Assembly (NCBI RefSeq): GCF_000348945.1
Contig: NZ_AOCK01000007.1
Span: 62,001-126,000, forward strand
Reading direction: 5' to 3'
Origin: Paeniglutamicibacter gangotriensis Lz1y
GTDB taxonomy: Bacteria; Actinomycetota; Actinomycetes; Actinomycetales; Micrococcaceae
Length of the DNA: 64,000 nucleotides
Of this stretch, positions 44,859-53,613 are shown one piece after another. Position 1 is the first letter of the stretch; every line of letters starts with the position of its first letter. Both the position numbers and the translations under genes were made by a program. The notes below the pieces were generated by a model that was not told where the DNA came from, did no database searches, and saw only the letters and a list, made by a program, of their open reading frames with translations.

Positions 44859-45614
44859 TTACCGAGCCACTGGGTGGTTCGGGCTGGAAATGTCGTAGAC
44901 CTTGATCGGTGAACTCTTGTCCTTGGGGGCTGCCAGAAGCGCCTCCAAGACCTTGGCCTTGAGCGCAGGATCCTGGTCGTTACCCCAAATCACCCGTGTC
45001 CCGCTCTTAAGCTTGAGCTCAACAAAGTCCTTGCTCGAGGCCGATGCGTGGTCTACCGACTTCAACAGCTTATCCGGTAGTTCCGAGAGAACGCTGGTGA
45101 GCATCGAGAACACCTTGGGGTCCTTGGCCGCCTTCGAGGAGCGAATAGTAGGAAGCTTTGGCTTGTCCTTGCCACCCAACACCGCCAACCGCTGCCCTTC
45201 TGGGCCGACCAGCGAACGCTTCTTCCCCTCAAGCAACACCGCTACCGGAACGTGTTCCACGATCTGGACGTGCAACACGTTCTCCGCCTCGGACTGGACA
45301 ATCGCGTCCTTAACCCCGGGCTCTCCAGAGAGCAGTTCCATCACCTTGCCGGTGCCGACCCGTGAGAGTGGGACCCCGTGCAGCGGCTCCAACGCAGTCT
45401 GGATCTTCTTTTCACTGACCAACGAATTACCGCTCACGGTGATCGACTTGATCGCCAGGATCGGGGAAAACGTCAGCACGAGCACCAGCGTGATCACCAA
45501 TCCGGCCACCACACCGGCGCCGATAAGCCAACGCTTCTTGGTACGCAGCGCAGGATCTTCGGGCAGGTCCAGAACATTGCTGGATCCTGGGCGGCGCGAA
45601 GCGTTTGCCATCAT
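44859..45614 (-). CDS. ftsQ: Division protein FtsQ
   Basis: Bitopic division protein that links FtsL and the FtsWI synthase. The 251-residue protein has a cytosolic N-terminus, one transmembrane helix (about 29-52), a POTRA domain (IKSITVSGNSLVSEKKIQTAL) and the FtsQ/DivIB external domain. Its ATG overlaps the murC TGA (TGATG), so it is coupled to murC. A second ATG three bases on is an equal alternative. Confidence 0.94.
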   Translation of the reverse strand: MMANASRRPGSSNVLDLPEDPALRTKKRWLIGAGVVAGLVITLVLVLTFSPILAIKSITVSGNSLVSEKKIQTALEPLHGVPLSRVGTGKVMELLSGEPGVKDAIVQSEAENVLHVQIVEHVPVAVLLEGKKRSLVGPEGQRLAVLGGKDKPKLPTIRSSKAAKDPKVFSMLTSVLSELPDKLLKSVDHASASSKDFVELKLKSGTRVIWGNDQDPALKAKVLEALLAAPKDKSSPIKVYDISSPNHPVAR

Positions 45615-47014
45615 CAGCGGACCAGGCGTTCTTCCAGAGCTGCCAGGATGGCGCTGCCCTGCTCGGTGACGTCCCCGGCACCAATGGTCATGATCACGTC
45701 CCCGGCTTTCGCCGAGGCAGCCAGCACGACGGCAGCCTCGGCCATCGACACCGGGCCACCTGCGGTATCCAGTTCACTGGTCACCAATTCGCTGGTCACT
45801 CCCGGGATCGGGGATTCGCGCGCGGCATAGATCTCCAGCACGTGGGCCGAATCGGCCAACGACAATGCGGAAGCGAATTCGCGGTGAAATTCCTGCGTGC
45901 GGGAGAACAGATGCGGCTGGAACAGCACATGAACTGCACCTTCCCCGGCCACTGCGCGGGCGGCGCGCAAGGCTGCCAACACCTCGGTGGGATGGTGGGC
46001 GTAATCGTCGTAGACCCGCACCCCGGCGGACTCGCCGCGGAAATCGAAGCGGCGCGCAGCACCGCTGAAGGCACCGAGTCCGGCCACTGCCGCCGCGGGA
46101 TCCATTCCACAATCCAGGCCCACGGCAAAGCCGGCAGCGGCATTAAGCAGATTGTGGTTTCCCGGCAGGGCGAGTTCGAGCTCGGCTGCTTCTGCGCTGC
46201 CCCAGTGCAGATCGCAGGCGAATCGTTGGCCGCGCGGGTGGGCGTTGGCCAGTCGGAGGTCGGCCTGTTCGGAGAAACCGTAGGTCTGCACGCGCAGGTC
46301 CGGACGTTCACTGCGCATCCGCACGGCCAGGGCCCGGGAACCGGGATCATCCGCGCAACAGATCAACAGCCCGGATTCCGGAAGCAGCGAGGCAAAGTCA
46401 TAAAAAGCCTGGTGCACCGCTTCCACCGACCCGTAGTGGTCGAGGTGGTCGGCCTCGATGTTGGTGATGACCGCGACATCCGGGGAATAGTTCAGGAACG
46501 AGGCATCGGATTCGTCGGCCTCGGCCACGAACAGTCCGCCCTGCCCATATTCGGCATTCACGCCCAGCGAGGCGATGTTCGCCCCGACCGCGAAGGTCGG
46601 GGACAGCCCGGCATCGCGCAGCATGAAGGCGATCAGCGAGGTGGTGGTGGTCTTGCCGTGGGTTCCTGCCACGGTGATCACCCGGTGGCCCTCCATGGTC
46701 GCGGCAAGGCCTTGTGAACGGTGCAGGATGCGCAGCCCGCGGGCCACCGCCTCGTCATATTCCGGGTTGCCTTCCTTGATGATCGACGAGATCACCAGGG
46801 TGTCGGCATCACCCAGGTTCTTCGCGTCGTATCCCACACAGATCCGGGCCCCTGCCTCCCGCAGATCCGTGAGCACGGGAAGTTCCTTGGCGTCGGTGCC
46901 CGAGACCTTCAGCCCGCGGGCCAGCATCAGTCGTGCCACGGCCGATACCCCGACCCCGGCGATGCCCATCAGGTGGACGTTTCCCAGGTTCTCGAGTGTG
47001 TGTAGTTCCTGCAT
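45614..47014 (-). CDS. murC: UDP-N-acetylmuramate--L-alanine ligase
   Basis: Cytosolic Mur ligase that adds the first alanine to UDP-MurNAc. The 466-residue protein has the Rossmann-like start VHLMGIAGVGVSAVARLM, the ATP loop TVAGTHGKTTTTSL and the C-terminal domain with DDYAHHPTEV. ATG 47014 follows TAAGGGA at the murG stop, five bases away. It sits between murG and ftsQ, as in most Actinomycetota. Confidence 0.97.
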   Translation of the reverse strand: MQELHTLENLGNVHLMGIAGVGVSAVARLMLARGLKVSGTDAKELPVLTDLREAGARICVGYDAKNLGDADTLVISSIIKEGNPEYDEAVARGLRILHRSQGLAATMEGHRVITVAGTHGKTTTTSLIAFMLRDAGLSPTFAVGANIASLGVNAEYGQGGLFVAEADESDASFLNYSPDVAVITNIEADHLDHYGSVEAVHQAFYDFASLLPESGLLICCADDPGSRALAVRMRSERPDLRVQTYGFSEQADLRLANAHPRGQRFACDLHWGSAEAAELELALPGNHNLLNAAAGFAVGLDCGMDPAAAVAGLGAFSGAARRFDFRGESAGVRVYDDYAHHPTEVLAALRAARAVAGEGAVHVLFQPHLFSRTQEFHREFASALSLADSAHVLEIYAARESPIPGVTSELVTSELDTAGGPVSMAEAAVVLAASAKAGDVIMTIGAGDVTEQGSAILAALEERLVR

Positions 47015-47019
47015 GTCCC

Positions 47020-48144
47020 TTAGCTTCCCGTTCCATGTTGCGGTGTCGCGCGGCCCAGCGTGCGGCGGATCATCTCCGCCATGACCTCGGCGGCGTCGGT
47101 TTTACCTTGGGTCTTGGCCGCCGCACCCATGGCGGCCAACGCCGCCGGGTCCTGCAGCAGTGGCAGCACCGTGTCGGCGAGGTATTGCGTGGTGAACTTC
47201 GAGTCTTCCACCAGCACCGCTCCCCCGGCGGCCACCAGGTCGGCGGCGTTGAGCCGCTGCTCCCCGTTGCCGATGGGCAGCGGAACAAGCACCGAAGGGG
47301 TTCCTGCCACCGCGAGCTCGCACACCGTGCCGGCCCCGGAACGGGCCACCAACAGGTCAGCAGCGGCGTAGGCCTGGTCCATGGAATCCACGTATTCGAC
47401 CTGTCGGTAGCCCTCGGCAGTCAACGGGTTTCCATGCGCGTCGGCGATGGTCTTGCCTCGACCGGTGATGTGCAGGACTTGGACTCCCGCCGCGATGAGC
47501 GTTTCGAGCCCTGCGGCGATGGTGGAGTTGATCGATGCAGCACCTGAAGAACCACCGGTGACAACCAGCGCCGGCCCCTCAGCGCTGAAGCCCATCGCAG
47601 CACGGGCGCTTTCGCGCAGGGCCTGACGGTCCATGGTGGCCACGAACCCGCGCATCGGCATGCCCACGACCTGGGCCCCGGGCAGGGACGTGCCGCTGAA
47701 GGCTGCACCCACGCCGGCGGCCCAGCGGGCGCCGACCTTGTTCGCCAGCCCGGCCCGGGCATTGGCCTCGTGCACGAAGATCGGCAGCTTACGCATCTTG
47801 GCCGCCAGGTAGACCGGCGTGCAGACATATCCCCCGACCCCAAGCACCGCCTGGGCCTGCGTCTCATCAAGGATCTTCCCTGCGGCCTTGATCGCCGACC
47901 AAAACCGGAAGGGCAGCTTGAGCAGGTCCACCGAGGGCCGCCGTGGCATCGGGACCTTATTGATGGTGCGCAGCTCGTAGCCGGCCTCGGGCACCAGGGT
48001 GGTTTCTAGTGCCCCGGGTGTCCCCACGGCGGTGATTTGCGTGTCGGGCTCGACCTGGCGCAGTGCATCGGCAATGGCGATCATCGGGTTGATGTGTCCG
48101 GCGGTGCCGCCGCCGGCAACCACCACGCGTAAGGCGTCGTTCAT
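47020..48144 (-). CDS. murG: MurG glycosyltransferase (lipid II synthesis)
   Basis: Membrane-associated transferase that adds GlcNAc to lipid I to make lipid II. The 374-residue GT-B enzyme shows VVVAGGGTAGHINPMIAIAD, FVHEANARAGLANK, VVTGGSSGAASIN and the donor-site ARSGAGTVCELAVAG. The ATG 48142-48144 gives the standard start. It lies 52 bases after ftsW. Confidence 0.97.
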   Translation of the reverse strand: MNDALRVVVAGGGTAGHINPMIAIADALRQVEPDTQITAVGTPGALETTLVPEAGYELRTINKVPMPRRPSVDLLKLPFRFWSAIKAAGKILDETQAQAVLGVGGYVCTPVYLAAKMRKLPIFVHEANARAGLANKVGARWAAGVGAAFSGTSLPGAQVVGMPMRGFVATMDRQALRESARAAMGFSAEGPALVVTGGSSGAASINSTIAAGLETLIAAGVQVLHITGRGKTIADAHGNPLTAEGYRQVEYVDSMDQAYAAADLLVARSGAGTVCELAVAGTPSVLVPLPIGNGEQRLNAADLVAAGGAVLVEDSKFTTQYLADTVLPLLQDPAALAAMGAAAKTQGKTDAAEVMAEMIRRTLGRATPQHGTGS

Positions 48145-48196
48145 TTGGATACCTGTACCACTTTCACAAAAAGGATCTGATTTTCCGGTGCTGCGG

Positions 48197-49498
48197 CTAT
48201 CGCGTACGGCGTCTGGCCAGCAGGGCGGCGATGCCGCGCGGCGTTCCTGCCGGCTGCAGCCGAACACGTTGTTCCCGGGCAAAGGACAGTACCACCCCGA
48301 TGCCCAGGAACGTGGCAAGAAGCGCCGAGCCGCCGGAGGAGATGAAGGGCAGTGGGACGCCGATGACCGGCAGCAGGCCGATGACCATCCCGATGTTGAT
48401 GAATGCCTGGCCGATGATCCAGGACATAATGCCGGCGATCGCCACCCGGCCGAAGATCGTTCCGGTGCGCACCGCGATCCGGTACATGGCCACGGCCAGC
48501 ATCCCGTAGAGCACGATCACGAAGAGCGTGCCCAGCAGGCCCAGTTCCTCGCCGAGCACCGCGAAGATGAAGTCGTTTTGCGCCTCGGGGATGTGCGACC
48601 ATTTCTGCCGCGACTGGCCCAGGCCCACGCCGAACCAACCGCCCGAGGCCAGCGCGTAGATGCCCTGCTGTGCCTGGTAGCAGTAGTCCTGGGAGCCGGC
48701 GGCCGGCGGGCCGGCGGCACAGCCAAAGAGCCAGGCCGTGACGCGGCCCAGGCGCGTGGGAGCCAGCAGCACCGCAGCTGTCAACCCGACCGCGGCAAGC
48801 CCTGCGCCGATGACAAAAATCTTCCGGGGCGCACCGCCGACGAACAACACCACGACCAGGACCAAGCCCAGGACCAGGGCGGTACCCAGGTCCTTGCCGA
48901 TCAACACCAGTAGCAGCACCAGCCCGCCGACAGGGACCAGCAGCGGGACCAGCGCATGCTTCCAGTGGCCCATCAGCTTGGTCTTGCGCTCGACGATCGC
49001 TGCCCCCCACAGCGCCAGCGCGGCCTTGGCAAATTCCGAGGGCTGCACAGAGAAGGCGCCGAAGCGGATCCAGTTCTTGTTGCCGTAGATCTCCGTGCCG
49101 ATGGCCAGCACCAGGATCAGCAGGGCGATGGCGCCGATGATCGCCGGCCATGCCAGCGACTTAAGCACCTTGGGGGCAACTTGTTGCATACCCAGCATGC
49201 AGGCAACGCCGACCAGTGCCCAGAGCGACTGCTTGGAGAAGTCGGAGAAGGCAGATTCGTTCCGCGCAATGGCCTCGACCGAGGAGGAAGACAGCACCAT
49301 GATCAGGCCCATGAACGCCAACGCCAGGGTGGTGCCGAGCACCACGTAGTAGTTGATCTGGGCCCCACGCAGCGACGGGTCCTCGAGTCGGCTGAACCAG
49401 GTAGCGACACCGCGTGCTTCAGCGCCCCGGCCGCGCTTGCGGCCGGGGGCGCCAGCCTTGGCGCCCTTGCCGCGCGGGGTCCGGGATGTGCCGCTCAT
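48197..49498 (-). CDS. ftsW: FtsW septal SEDS glycosyltransferase
   Basis: Multi-pass SEDS protein that polymerises lipid II with FtsI at the septum. The 433-residue protein has about ten transmembrane helices, the catalytic region KNWIRFGAFSVQPSEFAK and the C-terminal PFISSGGSALLATF. The first 30 residues are strongly basic. ATG 49498 has AAGGAG upstream. It follows murD by nine bases. Confidence 0.95.
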   Translation of the reverse strand: MSGTSRTPRGKGAKAGAPGRKRGRGAEARGVATWFSRLEDPSLRGAQINYYVVLGTTLALAFMGLIMVLSSSSVEAIARNESAFSDFSKQSLWALVGVACMLGMQQVAPKVLKSLAWPAIIGAIALLILVLAIGTEIYGNKNWIRFGAFSVQPSEFAKAALALWGAAIVERKTKLMGHWKHALVPLLVPVGGLVLLLVLIGKDLGTALVLGLVLVVVLFVGGAPRKIFVIGAGLAAVGLTAAVLLAPTRLGRVTAWLFGCAAGPPAAGSQDYCYQAQQGIYALASGGWFGVGLGQSRQKWSHIPEAQNDFIFAVLGEELGLLGTLFVIVLYGMLAVAMYRIAVRTGTIFGRVAIAGIMSWIIGQAFINIGMVIGLLPVIGVPLPFISSGGSALLATFLGIGVVLSFAREQRVRLQPAGTPRGIAALLARRRTR

Positions 49499-49507
49499 GG
49501 TTTCTCC

Positions 49508-51028
49508 TTACTTACTGGTCTCCCCCATGAGCGCACCGACGGCGCCAATGAAGGCCTCTCCGCGTTGGGCGTATGAGGTGAATTGGTCCATTGAGGCAGC
49601 TGCTGGTGCCATCAGCACCGTGTCCCCCGGGGCGGCAATTTCCGCAGCGGCCCTGACAGCAGCTGCCATCACGGACCAGCCGGCGCCCGCGCCTGCTACT
49701 GCCTCTTCTTCAGTTTCTCGCACATCGGCCGCGATCACCGGTACCTGCGGCACGTGTCGCTGAAGGGCTTCGCGTAGTCCCGCGGTGTCGGTGCCGATCA
49801 GCACCACGGCCTTGAGCCGCGTCGCATTGCTCGAGACCAGCTCGTTGTAGTCAACGCCCTTGGACAGGCCGCCGGCGATCCACACGACCGAGCTAAAGGC
49901 ACCGAGCGAGGCATTGGCAGCGTGCGGGTTGGTGGCCTTGGAATCATTGATCCACAGCACGTCGTCGCGGCGCGCCACTGCTTGGATGCGGTGGTCCCCG
50001 GCATCGTAGCCGGACAGTCCCTTGGCAACTGCCTCGGGTTCAACCCCGAAGGCCCGGGCCAGCGCCGCTGCGGCGGCGGCGTTAGCGGCGGTGTGCCGGG
50101 GAACGATCTCACCGATGGAGTCCAGCGGCACAAGTTCTGTGGCTGAGTTCTTGCGGTCCTCGATGAAGGCGCGATCCACCAGAAGATCCTCGACGATCCC
50201 GACCATGCTCAGAGACGGGACCCCGGTGGTGAATCCGATGGCGCGGCAGCCCTCAACAACGTCTGCGTTCTCCACCATTGACTCCACCACCGATTCTTCG
50301 GCGTTATAGATGGCCGCCAGGCGGGTGCGTTCGTAGATTTTGGCCTTGTCGGCCTTGTAGTTCTCGAACCCGCCGTGCCAGTCCACGTGGTCCTCGGCGA
50401 TGTTCAGCACCACGGAGGCCAGCGGCGACATGCTGTGGGTGTAGTGCAGCTGGAAGGAGGAGAGTTCCACGGCAATGACGTCGAAGCCCTCGGGGTCCCG
50501 GATCGCATCCAGGATGGGGGTGCCCACGTTACCGGCGGCGATCGAACGCAGGCCGGCGGCGCGGAAGATCGACTCGGTCATGCCCACGGTGGTAGTTTTC
50601 CCGTTGGTGCCGGTGATGACCACCCATTCGGCGAGCTTGCGCCCCTCTTTTTCGCGTACGCGCCAGGCCAGCTCGACATCCCCCCAGATCTCGATCCCTG
50701 CCTCGGCGGCGGCGGCCAGCAGCGGCTGGCGCGGGTTCCAGCCCGGGGAAGCGATGACTAGCTGCGGTGCTTGCCCGTCAATGAGCGGCAGAGCATCGTT
50801 GTGTGCGCCGCCCAACAGCACGTCGGTGGCTCCAACGATTTTCAGGGTATCGGCCCGCGCGCGGTTTACCTCGGTGTCCGAACCGTCCACGACGAGAACC
50901 TTGGCTCCGAGTTCAATCAGGGTGTCGGCAGCGGAGAACCCACTCAGGCCCAGGCCTGCGACCACCACACGCAGTCCGGCCCAGTCAGATTCCCAGCGCA
51001 CGAGGTGATCGAGATTGGTGTGTGTCAC
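49508..51028 (-). CDS. murD: UDP-MurNAc-L-Ala--D-glutamate ligase
   Basis: Mur ligase that adds D-glutamate. The 506-residue protein has the N-terminal Rossmann domain (RVVVAGLGLSGFSAADTL), the ATP loop VITGTNGKTTTV and the C-terminal WINDSKATNPHA. The GTG 51026-51028 overlaps the mraY stop as GTGA, so I use it rather than the upstream in-frame codon. It is part of the mraY-murD-ftsW string. Confidence 0.97.
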   Translation of the reverse strand: MTHTNLDHLVRWESDWAGLRVVVAGLGLSGFSAADTLIELGAKVLVVDGSDTEVNRARADTLKIVGATDVLLGGAHNDALPLIDGQAPQLVIASPGWNPRQPLLAAAAEAGIEIWGDVELAWRVREKEGRKLAEWVVITGTNGKTTTVGMTESIFRAAGLRSIAAGNVGTPILDAIRDPEGFDVIAVELSSFQLHYTHSMSPLASVVLNIAEDHVDWHGGFENYKADKAKIYERTRLAAIYNAEESVVESMVENADVVEGCRAIGFTTGVPSLSMVGIVEDLLVDRAFIEDRKNSATELVPLDSIGEIVPRHTAANAAAAAALARAFGVEPEAVAKGLSGYDAGDHRIQAVARRDDVLWINDSKATNPHAANASLGAFSSVVWIAGGLSKGVDYNELVSSNATRLKAVVLIGTDTAGLREALQRHVPQVPVIAADVRETEEEAVAGAGAGWSVMAAAVRAAAEIAAPGDTVLMAPAAASMDQFTSYAQRGEAFIGAVGALMGETSK

Positions 51029-52128
51029 AGTGCAACAACCCATTCGGAGTAGAAGATACCAAGCCCGGCGGCCACGAAGAGCCCGCCGAGAATCCAGAAC
51101 CTGACCACGACGTTCTCCTCGGCCCAGCCGGAGAGTTCGAAGTGGTGTTGCAGCGGCGCCATCTTAAAGACGCGTTTGCCGCCGGAGAGTTTAAAGAACC
51201 CGACCTGGATGATCACCGAGAGGGTGATCATCACGAACAGGCCGGCCAGCACGAGCAACAGGATCTGCGTGCGTGAAAGTATGGCAAACGCTGCCACGGC
51301 CCCGCCGATGGCCAGCGAACCGGTATCGCCCATGAAGATCTTTGCCGGCTTCGCGTTCCACCAGAGGAAGCCGATCAGTGCGCCGCTGAGGATGGCCCCG
51401 AGCAGTGCCAAGTCCATGGGGTCCCGCACGGTGTAGCAAACGTTGGCTGACATATCCAGGCCACAGGCCTGGTTCTGCTGCCAAATGCCGATGAGCGTGT
51501 AGGCGCCGAAGACCATGATGGAAACGCCGGTGGCCAGCCCGTCCAACCCGTCGGTGAGGTTCACACCGTTGGTGGTGGCCGTGACGATCAGATTGGACCA
51601 GATCACGAACAGCACCAGGCCCAGGGCCGGGCCGGCAAAGGCGAGATCGATGTTGGTATCGCGCAGGAACGAGATCGCCGTGGACGCGGGCGTCAGACCT
51701 TGACCGTTGGGGAAGTTTAGGGCCAGCACGGCGAAGCCGATGCCCACCACGGCCTGCAGCACGATCTTTTCCCAGGCACGCAGGCCCAGGGAGCGTTTCT
51801 TGGCAATCTTGATGAAGTCGTCGAGGAACCCGACCACGCCCATGCCGCCGAAGAGCAGCAGCACCAGCAGCCCGCTGGCCGTAATCCCGTAAGAGGGCCG
51901 GCCCATCAGGCTCAGGAGCCCGTGGGTCACGAAGTAGCTCAGGATCACCGCGGCGATGACCACGACCCCGCCCATGGTGGGGGTGCCGGACTTGGTGGCA
52001 TGGCTGGTCGGCCCGTCGTCGCGGACGACTTGGCCGTATTGCTTGCTTTTGAGCAGGCGGATGAACAACGGCATGGTGACCATTGTGAAGATCAAGGCAA
52101 TGCCGGATCCCAGGATGAGGGCAATCAC
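51025..52128 (-). CDS. mraY: Phospho-MurNAc-pentapeptide translocase
   Basis: Integral membrane enzyme that makes lipid I. The 367-residue protein has about ten helices, the conserved DDG near TPTMGG, FLDDFIKIAKKRSLGL, NLTDGLDGLATG and the C-terminal APLQHHFEL. The GTG start at 52128 overlaps the murF stop as GTGA; its own stop overlaps murD. All catalytic aspartate motifs are present. Confidence 0.97.
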   Translation of the reverse strand: MIALILGSGIALIFTMVTMPLFIRLLKSKQYGQVVRDDGPTSHATKSGTPTMGGVVVIAAVILSYFVTHGLLSLMGRPSYGITASGLLVLLLFGGMGVVGFLDDFIKIAKKRSLGLRAWEKIVLQAVVGIGFAVLALNFPNGQGLTPASTAISFLRDTNIDLAFAGPALGLVLFVIWSNLIVTATTNGVNLTDGLDGLATGVSIMVFGAYTLIGIWQQNQACGLDMSANVCYTVRDPMDLALLGAILSGALIGFLWWNAKPAKIFMGDTGSLAIGGAVAAFAILSRTQILLLVLAGLFVMITLSVIIQVGFFKLSGGKRVFKMAPLQHHFELSGWAEENVVVRFWILGGLFVAAGLGIFYSEWVVAL

Positions 52129-53600
52129 TGCGCGGAGCCCTCCTTTGCGGCGGCTGGGCCGCTAGTGGTTTCAGCGATCTGGTCGCCCAGGAAGCGCAAT
52201 CCCGATCCGTTGGAGGACTTGAACAGCACGATGTCCCCCGGGAGCAGGTTTTCTTTCAGGATGCGGGCTGCGGCCTGGGTGTCTTCGACGTAGTACGCCT
52301 CGTCTCCCCAGCTACCTTCAAGCACCGCGGAGTTGTAAGCCAACTTCGCGCCGCGACCCACAACAAGCAGTTTCTTGATGTTCATGCGCACCGCGATACG
52401 GCCGAGCATGTCGTGTTCGTGGCGGGATTCATCGCCGAGTTCCAGCATCTCCCCCAGTACCGCCCAGGTGCGCCGGGCGTTGCCGTGGGCGTCGGGCAGG
52501 CCGAGTTCGGCCAGCGTGACAAGCGCGGCGCGCATCGAATCCGGGTTCGCGTTGTAGGCGTCGTTGATGATGCTCACCCCGTCGGCCCGCTCGATGCGTT
52601 CCATCCGCCAGCGGCTACTCGGACCAAGGCCCTGCAGCACCGCTGCGACGCGGGCGGCATCCAAGCCCAAGTATTCGGCCACCGCGGCGGCCGCCAAGAT
52701 GTTGGCCACGTGGTGGCGTCCGATGAGCCCGGAGACGACGTGGTGTTTCGAGGAGTCGGCCGAGACCAGGGTGAACACCGGGTGGCCGTCGGCATCGACG
52801 TCCAGGTCCTGGGCCCATACCCCTGGAGTGTCGGTGGCAGTGCGCTGGATGCCGAAGCGCAGCACGGGGGCGCTGGTGCGAGATTTCATCGCGGCGACCA
52901 GGTTGTCGTCGTTGTTCAGCACCGCCAGTCCAGTGGCCGATAGTGCCTCGACCATTTCGCCCTTGGCCTTGGCAATGTTCTGAATTCCGCCAAATTCCCC
53001 GGCGTGTGCCGAACCGACGCCCAGCACCACCCCCACCTCGGGGTGGACCATGTCGGTGAGGTAGCGGATGTGTCCGATGCCGGTGGCACCCATCTCCACG
53101 ATGAGGTACTTGGTCTCTGCGGTGGCCCGGAAGACCGTCAGCGGGACGCCGACCTCTCCGTTGTAGGAGCCCACCGGTGCGATGGTCGGGCCCAGTTCGC
53201 TCAGCAGCGCGGCGAGCAGGTCCTTGGTGGTGGTCTTCCCAGCCGAACCGGTGATACCCACCACGCGCATGCCGTTGGCGGCCTTGAGTCGGGACACGAT
53301 GGCGGCGGCGATCTGCCCCATGGCGATCACTGCGTCGGGCACGATGATCGCCGGGTGGACGGTGCTGTCTTCCGCGTGCGTTTCGCGTTCGGCAAGGGCC
53401 AGCACGGCGCCTTGCTTCATGGCGGAGTCGATGAAGTGGTGGCCGTCGGAGGCTTCCCCGGGCTTGGCCACAAAAAGCCACCCGGTCTCGCAGTCGCGGG
53501 AGTCTGTGTCGACCCCGAGGACCTGGGTGTCGGGGTGGGCTGTGTGGGTGAGTCGCCCGCCGGTAATTTCGGCGATTTCGGCGGAAAGTAGATCAATCAT
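52125..53600 (-). CDS. murF: UDP-MurNAc-tripeptide--D-Ala-D-Ala ligase
   Basis: Mur ligase that adds the D-Ala-D-Ala dipeptide. The 491-residue protein has the ATP loop VGITGSAGKTTTKD, the central-domain EMGATGIGHI, and INDAYNANPDSMRAAL. I use ATG 53598-53600, which matches homologues; ATG 53624 is in frame, overlaps the end of murE, and has no better ribosome-binding site. It overlaps mraY and follows murE by 13 bases. Confidence 0.95.
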   Translation of the reverse strand: MIDLLSAEIAEITGGRLTHTAHPDTQVLGVDTDSRDCETGWLFVAKPGEASDGHHFIDSAMKQGAVLALAERETHAEDSTVHPAIIVPDAVIAMGQIAAAIVSRLKAANGMRVVGITGSAGKTTTKDLLAALLSELGPTIAPVGSYNGEVGVPLTVFRATAETKYLIVEMGATGIGHIRYLTDMVHPEVGVVLGVGSAHAGEFGGIQNIAKAKGEMVEALSATGLAVLNNDDNLVAAMKSRTSAPVLRFGIQRTATDTPGVWAQDLDVDADGHPVFTLVSADSSKHHVVSGLIGRHHVANILAAAAVAEYLGLDAARVAAVLQGLGPSSRWRMERIERADGVSIINDAYNANPDSMRAALVTLAELGLPDAHGNARRTWAVLGEMLELGDESRHEHDMLGRIAVRMNIKKLLVVGRGAKLAYNSAVLEGSWGDEAYYVEDTQAAARILKENLLPGDIVLFKSSNGSGLRFLGDQIAETTSGPAAAKEGSAQ

Positions 53601-53613
53601 GGCAACTAGGACT